DNA of 64,000 bases, taken from Tridacna crocea (taxonomy: Eukaryota; Mollusca; Bivalvia; Cardiida; Cardiidae). Below the pieces are notes generated by a model, which saw nothing but the letters and a program-made list of their open reading frames with translations, was not told where the DNA came from and ran no database searches. Both the position numbers and the translations under genes were made by a program. Positions 10,344 through 20,300 of this stretch are shown piece by piece (position 1 is the first letter of the stretch; the number at the start of each line of letters is the position of its first letter). Location: contig OX031058.1 of assembly GCA_943736015.1 (NCBI GenBank), positions 22,159,001-22,223,000 on the forward strand. Reading direction: 5' to 3'.

Positions 10344-10985
10344 GCCCATGTATCAAAGAGCATGACTTATGGTTCAGTATTCACTCAAAGTTCTGGGTTT
10401 TTGGTGACAATGTACTTTGGCAAGACACCTCAGATCTCTAGCCTCATACTTGTGAAACCAAGAAGACACATGAATAAGTCAGCTGTCACTGTAATATGAC
10501 TGCAATAATTTTGAAAGCGAAGTAAACCACCGTACAATAAATCTAGTAGTGGATTACCGGTATTTATACATATTTAAGCCAAAAGAGGAACCTTGGGCAT
10601 AATGACAAAAACAACAAACAATTTGTGTACTGAAACATACATGTATCTTGATTTATTTCAGAATAATTTGACTTGACTAAAAACACCCAAAAGAATTCAA
10701 AAATCACATTACTCTCAAACAGCATTCACACATACAAGGCTAAAAACATTATTACTAAGGTCAACTATATACATGTACACTATATATCACCCATTACCCA
10801 TATGATTCAAGCAACTATTCATCCATCTCCTATTCCACTATTTTCTTTATATCATCGACAATGAAACTTCAACAACAAAACTGTTGAACATCCTTTTTGC
10901 TTGTTCCATGTTTTCAATAAGACCCTTCTTTAGCTAACAAATTAGTTGAAAAAAAAAATATATATATATAGCTTATATGAGGCGA
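10344..10985. other. No gene recognised
   Basis: AT-rich intergenic sequence. An (AT)n tract lies near 10957-10969. Confidence 0.4.
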
Positions 10986-10989
10986 TTCG

Positions 10990-11124
10990 TCTTAGAAAGG
11001 GCAAAAAATCTTGTGGGAAAGTGGAGAAATTGTTGGTAAGTAGCAATTCCCTTTTTTCAACAATGCATGCAAAGAACTCTTCCCAACAGTTACTGAAACA
11101 TAATTCTGTCTGGTAAAGAGTTAA
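10990..11124 (-). mobile_element. piggyBac-like TTAA MITE, strongly degraded
   Basis: The hairpin is recognisable only as ATCTTGTGGGAAAGTGGAGA and its eroded partner. The right end, CTGTCTGGTAAAGAGTTAA, is clear. Confidence 0.5.
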
Positions 11125-11375
11125 ATACATGTATGCGATTCTTAATTAATTTCTAAGCCTTAAATCTGTAACAAATAATAAAAAGAAATGGGAAGTGACT
11201 CATACAATTTCTCACTCAAATTTTAGAAGATATTTACGACCAAACTATGAGAAGACTACAATAAATAATTTACAATAGGACATTCAACTTACAACTACTG
11301 ATGAAACTACTATGACACTTCACTTACAGACAAAAGAAAACAAAATGGAGAAAAAATATATTTAGACAATGAAGT

Positions 11376-11655
11376 TTAACTCTTTACCACACAATCAAAC
11401 TTTAATGACCCCTAGAAAGAGTTCCCAGGAAGCAGAATCGAGAGAGATTAGCGTAAGTTGCAAGAACTTGTTTCTCAATCGATGTAAAATAAAGATGTTT
11501 AAACTAAAACTAAGATCAGACTGTACATTTTCTGGAGTCTGTAAACTATTGCATGGTTTAACAACCCCATGTAAGAAAGTTTTTGAAATCGTTACAGCAG
11601 GAGAAAATGCTGGTTACCACCATTTTCTCTTTTTCTCACAATGTCTTCTACTTTA
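11376..11655 (+). mobile_element. piggyBac-like TTAA MITE with internal foreign sequence
   Basis: The left end, TTAACTCTTTACCACACAATC, is clear to about 11412. The hairpin reappears at 11598-11645. The intervening ~180 bp do not match the family, so this is an interrupted or rearranged copy. Confidence 0.5.
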
Positions 11656-11837
11656 TCCAAGCTAAATTCCAACATTTTGGCCAAATCTAGTATAACATCT
11701 GCAATTCCTTTCAATAGATACAAGTGGTAAATTGTGTGACTTTTTATCAAGTTCACACAGGAAAATACTTAAAATGAATTTTAAATAAATATTTATGGAC
11801 TTAACCATTCAAATAAATGCCCTGGTAAAAGAAATTT

Positions 11838-12067
11838 TTAACCCTTTACCACATGACAAGATTTCAGACCTGTCCTAACTGAAATCATATGCTGATGACA
11901 ATTTCAATGTGGCTCATATGAATTTAATTTTCTTTGATAGGGTAGAAAACATTGTGGGAAAAGGAGAAAATGCTGGTAACCAGCATTTTCTCCTTTTCCC
12001 ACAATGCTTTCATAAGGCAATGTCTTTCAGGGGTGTAAGAAGTTATCTTCGTGTGGTAAAGGCTTAA
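11838..12067 (-). mobile_element. piggyBac-like TTAA MITE, subfamily A, full length
   Basis: 230 bp with TTAA at 11838 and 12064. The central palindrome is perfect around GCTGGTAACCAGC. Confidence 0.88.
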
Positions 12068-12069
12068 TG

Positions 12070-12260
12070 AATCTCCACAATACATGCATTATACCAAGTA
12101 AATCATCACATAATTAAGGACCAATAAATTCCATTCTGTCCAATAACTGACTGAATTCCGAGTAGAATGGCCCTTGTAAATGCAGAAAATCACTAAGGCA
12201 AAGTTTGGAAACATGCATGGACTGCGCAGGCTGTCCTGGGTCAATACTTTTGCAAGTTAA
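12070..12260. repeat. Interspersed repeat related to 9875-10110
   Basis: Shares AATCTCCACAATACATGCAT, the CATCACAT phrase and the GCGCAGGCTGTCCTGGGTC hairpin half with the copy at 9875-10110. Confidence 0.4.
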
Positions 12261-12602
12261 CCTCTCCTTATAGAGCAGGGCTCAAATCTTTTCAGGCACT
12301 CTCATGGAACAGCTTTGTTGCTTGGTATACATTTCGGTAAATAGAAAATAATACTGTTGCTTGTTACCTCAAACTGCTCATTTTTCCACCATGTTTTTTA
12401 TCTAATTCAAAAGAAGACAGTCTCTTGTTCTTGAATGTTATGATTACTTTATATGGGCGACTCTTGAATTCTTGCAGATCCGTTCGAAAAATGTTGTGGT
12501 AAAGGGAACAATTTAAAATTGAACAAGCATATCCCCTTTTTCACTACTATTTGAAAAATCCAAATGTACAATGTTCATAGGTCACAGAATCAATGACATA
12601 AA

Positions 12603-13055
12603 CACGGCGGGGAATCACGTGACACAACAATAAAAAAGAATGACCGACATTTGAAGAAATTCCCCCACTTCTGGTAAGCAAATCTTCAATAATTCCGTTA
12701 ATACATGACCAATTGGAATTTAGTTTGAAGCAGAGAAGGCTGAAGGACTCCAGGGATTTGCTTGATGTGTTAGATTTTTTAAACAACACCTGATAAAAAA
12801 GTTATTGACGAGCAAACAAATTATGCAGGGTAAAAAAATTGTTTGCTCGTCAATAACTTTTTTATCGAGTGTTGTTTAAAAAATCTAACACATCAAGCAA
12901 ATCCCTGGAGTCCTTCCGCCTTCTCTGCTTCAAACCAAATTCCAATCGGTCATGTATTAACGGAATTATTGAAGATTTTCTTACCTCAAGTTGAGGAATT
13001 TTTTCAAATGTCGGGTCATTTTTGTTGTTGTTGTGTCACGTGATTCCCCGCCGTG
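12603..13055. mobile_element. Large foldback element, ~220-bp arms
   Basis: Left arm 12603 to about 12822 begins CACGGCGGGGAATCACGTGA. Right arm about 12837-13055 ends TCACGTGATTCCCCGCCGTG. The arms are near-identical inverted copies separated by about 14 bp, with scattered mismatches and small indels. The 80-codon and 66-codon ORFs on the two arms are mirror artefacts. Confidence 0.8.
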
Positions 13056-13447
13056 ATAAAGCAACCATCAAAAGTATTGAAGCACACGGCACAGTAAGTT
13101 TTTCAGCATTAAAATTATGCACTCATAAATTACTATCTTTTAAACCCTTAGAGCACTTGACTATTACAATGGACTCTCTCAAAAGGAAAAAAAATAAAAT
13201 AAAAAATACATAAACTGATTTCTTTATTATTATTATTATTATTTGCATTAATTAGGTACAAAAAGAAGCAGACAGTTTAGATCATAATTTGGCTGCACAT
13301 TTTGTGCAATCAGATTTTGTTTGTCTGCAAATGCATCTCAAAAAGGTTCAGAGCTGTATGGGGTTATGAACCCACAATAAATTAAAAACATGTACAGAGC
13401 TCCAGACCAGAGGAAGTGATGGTATTCTAAATCCATTATTTCTCTCC

Positions 13448-13523
13448 AAAACCCTATGTTGTGGGTACTCATTAGAATTGTCTCGATGAGACGATTCTAA
13501 TGAGTACCCAAAACATAGGGTTT
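13448..13523. repeat. Hairpin with GGGTACTCATTAGAAT arms
   Basis: AAACCCTATGTTGTGGGTAC at the left is mirrored by GTACCCAAAACATAGGGTTT at the right, with the palindromic centre GTCTCGATGAGAC. About 35-bp arms. Confidence 0.7.
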
Positions 13524-13778
13524 AGTGGAGTATAACTTATATTTTTAATTTTGAAATTAAAATCACTTCCACTATCTCGAGCTCTGCGATGTACGTACAA
13601 ACTTGCATTCAAATAAATTCTAGGTGTCAGAAAGTCATAAAATGCTTACACCCCCTGCAGAAAGAATCTAAAGATTTCTTTACCACTTAAGATGTACAAG
13701 TCCCTTTAAATGTTCAAAAATTAGGCCAAGTCTGAGGTACATGTCTTCAGAAAAAATAGGGACGTGAAAAGATATATA

Positions 13779-13998
13779 TAACCACACAATCCCTACTTTT
13801 GCCGCCCCTGAGAAAGAAGCCTTTTGAAAACACTGTGGGAAAAGGAGAAAATGCTGGTAACCAACATTTTCTCCTTTTCCCACAGTGTTTTCTACCCTTC
13901 CCAGAACAAATTTAAATTTTTCAGTCACCTTTATTTTGTCATCTGCAAATGCTTTCAATTTGGACCGGTCTAAAATTTTCTTGTGTGGTAAAGAGTTC
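13779..13998 (+). mobile_element. piggyBac-like TTAA MITE, subfamily A
   Basis: Left end ACCACACAATCCCTACTTTT and right end CTTGTGTGGTAAAGAGTT. Both TTAA sites are eroded. The hairpin has AACACTGTGGG in place of AACATTGTGGG, a variant shared with copies at 39004 and 39662. Confidence 0.8.
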
Positions 13999-14074
13999 AG
14001 ATTTTTCATGACGAGAACTTTGATGCAGGTGACAATGGAACTGTGACAGTACCTCAGATTTTCTTCTTAATCCT

Positions 14075-14235
14075 TAAACATTGACTTTTAACAACTCTGA
14101 GGAAGAAAGCTTTTGAAAACGTAGTGGGAAAAGGAGGCAATGCTAGTAACCAGCATTTTCTCCTTTTCCTACAATCTTTTGAACCCTATCAAAGATATAT
14201 TTTATCATTTAAGTCACATTTGAATTATGTTATCC
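14075..14235 (+). mobile_element. piggyBac-like TTAA MITE, partial
   Basis: TTTTAACAACTCTGAGGAAG through an imperfect hairpin (AATGCTAGTAACCAGCATT) and the right arm. It runs into the next copy. Confidence 0.55.
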
Positions 14236-14376
14236 CTTTACCCCAACAATCCCTGGTTTTTACGACCCCAAGATAAAAGCCTTTTGAAAACTTTAAATTT
14301 TTCAGTCACCTTTATTTTGTCATCTGCAAATGCTTTCAATCTGGACAAATCTATCTTTCTTTTATGGTAACGAGTT
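14229..14376 (+). mobile_element. piggyBac-like TTAA MITE lacking its hairpin
   Basis: Left end with CCCCAACAATCCCTGG and right arm with TGCAAATGCTTTCAATCTGG are present. GCCTTTTGAAAAC joins directly to TTTAAATTTTTCAGTCACC, so the whole palindrome is gone. Confidence 0.65.
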
Positions 14377-14509
14377 GAACAACTGAGCTGTGCAAGTTTT
14401 CTGCATGAGGTAAGAAGGCTTTCTAACTAAATACTCTATGTCTACACAACAACTGGAGGAAGACTAGTGCCACTTAACAAACCTCTCAACTTCATCGATA
14501 TTGAAATGG

Positions 14510-14653
14510 TCCATAACGAGCAATTTCTCCTTTCCCCCCAGTGTTTTCTGCCCATTCGGGTAATTTTCTGCCATTGCTATGAAAGTTAAAATTGTCGTCT
14601 TCAAACTCTTTCAATCGGAAGAGTCTAAAATTTGTTGTTTGGGCAAGGGTTAA
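14510..14653 (+). mobile_element. TTAA MITE, subfamily B, right half
   Basis: Begins at the hairpin half AACGAGCAATTTCTCC and ends TTGTTGTTTGGGCAAGGGTTAA. TTTCAATCGGAAGAGTCTAA is diagnostic of subfamily B. Confidence 0.65.
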
Positions 14654-14781
14654 AGCATTAATCTGTTATGTCAAATGCTTTCTGTATAAAGTAGTCTAAA
14701 GTTATCTGGTAAAGAGCTGATTCATGCTAATCATCCATACTTTTCAAGGATACTTTTGAAAGATATCTGCTACAACTTGTT

Positions 14782-14863
14782 TTAACCCTTTACCACACAA
14801 TCCTGAAGAAGACAACTTTTAACACCACCGGAAGTGGGAAAAAGAGAAAATGCTGGTACTTAA
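14782..14863 (+). mobile_element. TTAA MITE, subfamily A, cut by a subfamily C insertion
   Basis: Begins TTAACCCTTTACCACACAATC and reaches the middle of the hairpin (AGAAAATGCTGGTACTTAA), where a C element begins at TTAA 14860. No right half is found beyond the inserted copy. Confidence 0.7.
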
Positions 14864-15088
14864 CCCTTTACTCCATAGATACTCATTTCTATGCATTGCT
14901 TGTAGGAGCCTTTGGAAAACATTGTGGCAAAAGGTGAAATTGCTCGTGACGAGCAATTTCACCGTTTGTCACAATGTTTTCTATGCTATGAAAAGGTGCC
15001 ATATACACATAAGAAACGGCTTCATCCTTGCTGTTATTTAGGGTTAATTAGAGATACCATAGAAATGTCTTATGGGGTAAAGGGTTGA
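14860..15088 (+). mobile_element. TTAA MITE, subfamily C, full length
   Basis: 229 bp. Starts TTAACCCTTTACTCCATAG. The hairpin centre is TTGCTCGTGACGAGCAA, with the flank GGTGAAAT/ATTTCACC. Ends GGGGTAAAGGGTTGA, with the last TTAA mutated. Subfamily C has the same length and architecture as A but unrelated internal arms. Confidence 0.88.
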
Positions 15089-15184
15089 TATATTCTGCTT
15101 TTCTCAAAAATGTTTCCAAAATAGGAATACTGTGTGTAAATTTGAGTTAAGTATGTGAAATACTGTTGGAGTATTGCTGCAGAC

Positions 15185-15270
15185 AAATGTGTGTCTACGG
15201 ACAGACAGACAGCCAAAGGGATTCCAATATACCCCCCTCCACTAAGTTGTGAGGGGTATAATAATATTAA
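15185..15270. repeat. Terminal piece of a Helitron-like repeat (ACCCCCCTCCAC hairpin)
   Basis: CTACGGACAGACAGACAG is followed by ATACCCCCCTCCACTAAG and GTGAGGGGTATAAT, a 3'-terminal hairpin. A sister fragment with AGGGGGTATACTTG and CCGTGGGTCCGTCTGTGT lies at 28200-28335. Confidence 0.45.
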
Positions 15271-15696
15271 CTAGCATAGTAGAGTTAAACCAGGATTCAG
15301 TTATCCACTGTTTAGGTTGATCAGAGGGTGTTTGAGACAAATCTTTGGTGTTTTAAGTTAAATAGCAAACCTTTATACACATATTTTATGAGTAAAAAGT
15401 TTCTGAATCTATTACTGTACAAAGTATGACCATTTGACACTCCTAGGTTAGATTTTTATTCAAATACTCTGGAAAAGGGAGTTATTTGTTGCTTGTGACA
15501 ATTAACTGGCTCCTTTTTCCACAGTATTTTCTGTTATTCTGCAGGAAAAAAAAACTTAACATTTTCTTCATGTATTTGCTAGTTGATTGGTTATTGTTTG
15601 AAAAATGTTTTTGCCGCTTTACAATGTTGATCATCATATGTTTGTCCTTTTGCAATTGATTATATTATTTTTCAGCTCTACTCCTAAAATATCCTG

Positions 15697-15925
15697 TTAA
15701 CCCATTACCACACAATCCCTACTTTTGACGCCCCTGAGAAAGAAGCCTTTAGAAAACATTGTGGGAAAAGGAGAAAATGCTGGTAACCAGCATTTTCTCC
15801 TTTTCGCACAATGTTTTCTACCCTTCACAAATCAAATTTCAAATTTTCAGTCACTTTTATTTTGTCGTCTGCAAATGCTTTCAATTTGGACCAGTCTAAA
15901 ATATTGTCGTTTGGTAATGGGTTAA
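15697..15925 (+). mobile_element. piggyBac-like TTAA MITE, subfamily A, reference copy
   Basis: A clean 229-bp example. TTAACCCATTACCACAC and its partner GGTAATGGGTTAA form the outer inverted ends next to TTAA. Then come an asymmetric left arm (CTACTTTTGACGCCCCTGAG), a palindrome of about 66 bp centred on GCTGGTAACCAGC, and an asymmetric right arm (TCGTCTGCAAATGCTTTC). TTAA target duplications with CCC-starting ends are the signature of piggyBac transposons. There is no coding capacity, so it must have been mobilised in trans. The palindrome would fold into a long stem as single-stranded DNA or RNA. Confidence 0.92.
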
Positions 15926-17274
15926 ATACTACTTTATTCCACATAAATTCATTGATTGTTGATTCTAAACTTTGAACAGTATGTTCAACAAGCTTCATTT
16001 AAATTGTTGTCTGCAAATGCTTTCAATTTCGAAGGTCAAGGTCAATATTTCCTTGTATGTTGCAGTGTTGAACAGTCAGCAAAAATATACATTCTGTAAC
16101 AATGAGTTATTTCTATCCCTCAGATTATGGCAACATATTTTTGGTCAATAAATAAAAACTCCAATTTCAAGAAGTTTTTGTAAAGTATTTTTTATGGAAA
16201 TCTCCACTTTGGAAAAAAGATCTTTTAAGTTTTGCCTTGAGTGATCTAGTTTGTCATGAAAAAATTTCCTACAGGTTTACAGACCTCATCTTTTTTCTCT
16301 CATTCTTCTAATTACCACCCAGCTTGTTGATATTTTAGGCAGAAGCAATTCAATAACTAATTTCTTGTTTGTGGAAAAATTCTTTCATGACAATTGCACC
16401 AAACCATCTCTGAAAAATATCTAACAATGCATTCTCTGAAAACAAAAATTGAAGAAATTGATCTACATTGGCAGTAAACAAAAAAATGTTTTATACTTTG
16501 CAATCAAAGGGTCAACCACTTTTGTTCAAAATGCAAGTGGCATTCCAGTGATAAAGCCAAATAACTGCAATATCATTATATACACTTATTCCTTCAACCA
16601 ATGTTGGCAACATAATTACTTTTTGCAAAAAGAGTAGATAACAATCAGGCTTTACAGATTGCAGTCTGATCCTGTAACTACATCATCCCAACCAGAATTT
16701 TGGTCACAATTTTTTAAAAAGTCAACTGTCAAACTTTTTTGACGTTAAAAAAGATGAATTGATTTATCTGGATATGAATTAATTAACCCTTAGAATGCTT
16801 TATTAAAAATGGACTTTCTCAATCTTGAAAACGGGCCTAAACATTGATGTTACAAAAGGTATTTTTGCAAGAATATTTTACAAAACATCAGCAAAGATCC
16901 AAGATCAGCTTGCAAATTCCACCTAACTCTGAATATACACTGTCTGTAAAACTGATCTTGGTCTTCATTGCCTATAAAAACACCTTGAGCTGTGCTTTGC
17001 CCTCTATGGGGGAAGTATCAGAGTGCCTATAAGACAAAATAGATATTTTCAATCTGGGGAAAAAGCACACAAAAAAATATAACTTATAGACTGTTTTGAC
17101 CACCATGTCTCTGTAAAGCAGATAGAGTAAATCCAATATAAGACTACATGTTTCATGCAGCCTGATCTTGATCTACACTAGCTGCAAAAGCAACAGTGAT
17201 CACAAGAGGCACATTAAAAGTTTAAGAACAACGCTGCATAACTGGAGTCCCTGAACCTTAGCTGAATGGTGGCT
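15926..17274. other. Likely TMED10 3' UTR/downstream sequence, no second gene
   Basis: AT-rich. Short ORFs only. One hairpin arm, GCAGCCTGATCTTGATCTAC, occurs near 17159. TMED10's poly(A) site is expected here on the minus strand but was not fixed. Confidence 0.4.
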
Positions 17275-17396
17275 TTATTCTATCAGTTTCTTGGCTTTAA
17301 AATATCTTCTAAGGTACAGCACCTGCCAGGTAGCTAGTCCAAGTAAACACAGCATAGAAAACACACTGAAGTACATCACTCGAGAATGTGTTGATT
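17275..17396 (-). CDS. TMED10: TMED10 exon 5 (terminal)
   Basis: Acceptor ATATTTCAG. Encodes the junctional STHSRVMYF, the membrane span and [11 protein letters not shown], then TAA at 17275-17277. AATAAA overlaps the stop codon, but a usable poly(A) signal is probably further downstream. Confidence 0.93.
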
Positions 17397-20300
17397 CTGA
17401 AATATATACCAAACACATGTGTTAACTCTTTACCACATGAGAAAATTTTAGACTACCGTAGTTTAAGTTAAATACATTTGCAGATGACAAAGTAAATGTG
17501 ACTGAAAAGATGAACTTTGTTTTGGGAAGGGTAGAAAACATTGTGGGAAAAGGAGAAAATGCTGGTTACCAGCATTTTCTCCTTTTCCCACAATGTTTTC
17601 AAAAGGCTTCTTTCTCAGGGTCATTAAAAGTCAGTATAGTGTGGTAAAGAGTTAATGCAGCTTTCAGCCATATCCAAAAAGAATTTTGACCTAAAAAATG
17701 TTAGTTTGTTGTTCAGCAGTTAGCCAAACTCCCAGTTTTAAAGACCCTGATGGAGAAAGCTTTTACAGATAATTGGTGCTAAAGAGAAAATGTTGATAAA
17801 CAGAATCACTGCTCAAACATTTCTCAAGGTAAACTATGGTTGATGATAAAAAATGGACGAACCACAAATCTAACATGACACGCAACTTTGGCTCTATAAA
17901 CACAGTGCAAGGAAAACATGGTAAAATCTGCGACAATCCATATAGAGTGATGTCATCCTATATCGAGTGACGTCATTCAATGAGTGAATTATTCAACGGA
18001 ACATAATCTTCATCCGAGTTTTTACTCTAAGTTTGAACTTGTTTTCATTTCACTAAGAATTGGCCATGTTAGAATTGAAATAATCTTCTATCGTGGTATA
18101 TTGTTCAATAAATCACGTTATGAGTTATGCGGCGCAATGATTAACCCACTCGGGCTATCACCCTCGTGGATTATTTATTGCGCCGCATAACTCACAACTG
18201 TGGTTTATGGAACGATATAACACCATAGAAAGAAGATTATTTCTTAATTTTACCAGTGCTATAAAGAACAATCAATCATATTCTGATGACAATGTCAACC
18301 TATTCAGTTTCTTTTCATGCTCTAAAACTTTGTGCCAATTCTTATGCAGTCGCCCAATTTTTTTTTTTTACTGGCACACTAGTAATAATGTTGGCTCTAA
18401 AATTTTGAGCACTATATAGGAAATATTGAAGAAATATATACTTATTTTTCACATTCTTTGATATGGCAAGCCTTGATTGCAATATCTGTCAACAGCAGCA
18501 ATCTTACCTCACCATTATCAAGGTGATCAGTGGTAACAAACATGTATTATAATACCTGAAGCGCTACTTTAATGTAACATATATCATGCAAAGATATTGC
18601 ACTTTGAAAGCAATTCTTTCTCAGAATATCTGGAAAAGGACCACATAGCATAGACCCTGTTGTAAGAATATCTAGAAAAAAAACTAGACAGTGTAGATCC
18701 AAGAACAGACTCTGTAGTTTGATCTTAATCTATTCTGTGCTTTAATTAAGGGATGATGTAACACTCACCATTAGTATCTCTCATTTCTTCTTCTCTAGCA
18801 CGCATATATGCAAAATCATCTACAATTGACTTAGAGAGATCTTCTAGACGTCGTAGTTCAACTTCTAATGGCTTTAACTTTTCTGCCTTTGCAAGCTGAA
18901 ATATATATACAGAAAATATCTAATGTACAAGAAAAAGACGAAATAGCATAATCTGTCCATGCATGTAGTCACCTTTTGGAGGCTACTTTAATTCTTTACC
19001 TCTTTACCAAACAACAAAATTTTAGATTGGTCCAAATTAAAAGCACTTGCAGAAGACAAAATAAACACAACTCAAAAATTGAAATTTGTTTCCAGAAGGG
19101 TAGAAAACATTGTGGGAAAAGGAGAAAATGCTGGTTACCAGCATTTTCTCCTTTTCCCACAATGTTTTCAAAAGGCTTCTATCTCAGGGTCGTAAAAACC
19201 AGGGATTGTTTGGGTAAGGGTTACCAAATGACAATATGTTGGACTTGTGCAAATCCCAAGCAATTGCAGATGACAATTTAACCCTTTACCAAACAATCCT
19301 AGGTTTTTATGACCCTGTAGAAGAAGTCTTTGAAAACATTATGGGAAAAGAAGAAAATGCTGGAAACCAGCATTTTCTTCTTTTTATACAAGTTTTTTTT
19401 TTTACCCAATCAAAGCAAAATTACAACAACTGAACCACACTGAAATTGTTGTCTGCAAAAGCTTTCAATTTGGTCAAGCCTAGCATTTTATTATTTAGTA
19501 AAGGGTTAATTGTTGCTCGAATGGTGGGATTTAACAAGTGGTATGTCGCATCGTAGATTGGAACACTTTTGCAAAAAGGAGAAAATGCTGGTCACTAGAA
19601 TTTTCTTTTTTTCTCAGAATCTTTTGAAGTTTTCTTCTTCCTCAAGGCTGTAAAATCTTGGACTGCATGGTAAAGGGTGGTTAACGCTTTACCAAGCTAT
19701 CCTGTCCTTTATGAGCCGGAGGAGGAGATATTTTGAATTTTTTTTTCTATCCTGTCAGAAAACATTAGTTTAAGAATTGTACTACTTTCATATTTGCTAT
19801 CAGCAAATGCTTCCATTTTCAAAGAGTACTAAAGTTGTTCTTTAGGAAAGCATTGAAAAAAAGATTATCTACACCTGACTGTGTGACCATGGTGAGAGTT
19901 TAGCCCTGGATCAACTTTACCTATAACAAAACAGCTCATGCACTTACAATCCCGAGGGACATGAACTTAGAAAACATTGTGGGGAAAAAAGGAATTGCTT
20001 GAAGCCAGTATTTCCTCTTTTGGCCCTTTAACTCTTTACCAAACAACAAAATTTTAGGTTTGTCCAAATCTAAGGCATTTGCAGACAACAAAATAAAAGT
20101 GATATAAAATTTGAAATTTGTTTTGCGAAAGGTAGAAAACATTGTGGGGAAAAGGAGAAAGATGCTGGGTACCAGCATTTTCTCCTTTTTTCATGTTTTC
20201 TAAAGGCTTCTTTCTCAAGGTCGTCAGGGGGATTGTGTGGTAATGGTTTAAACAACAAATTACATCATTTGATCTGTAGTTAATTCCTTGTCTGGAAATA

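Noticed and set aside
12547-13043. Two ORFs on opposite strands with related sequence
   Set aside because: They are mirror translations of the two arms of the 12603-13055 foldback.
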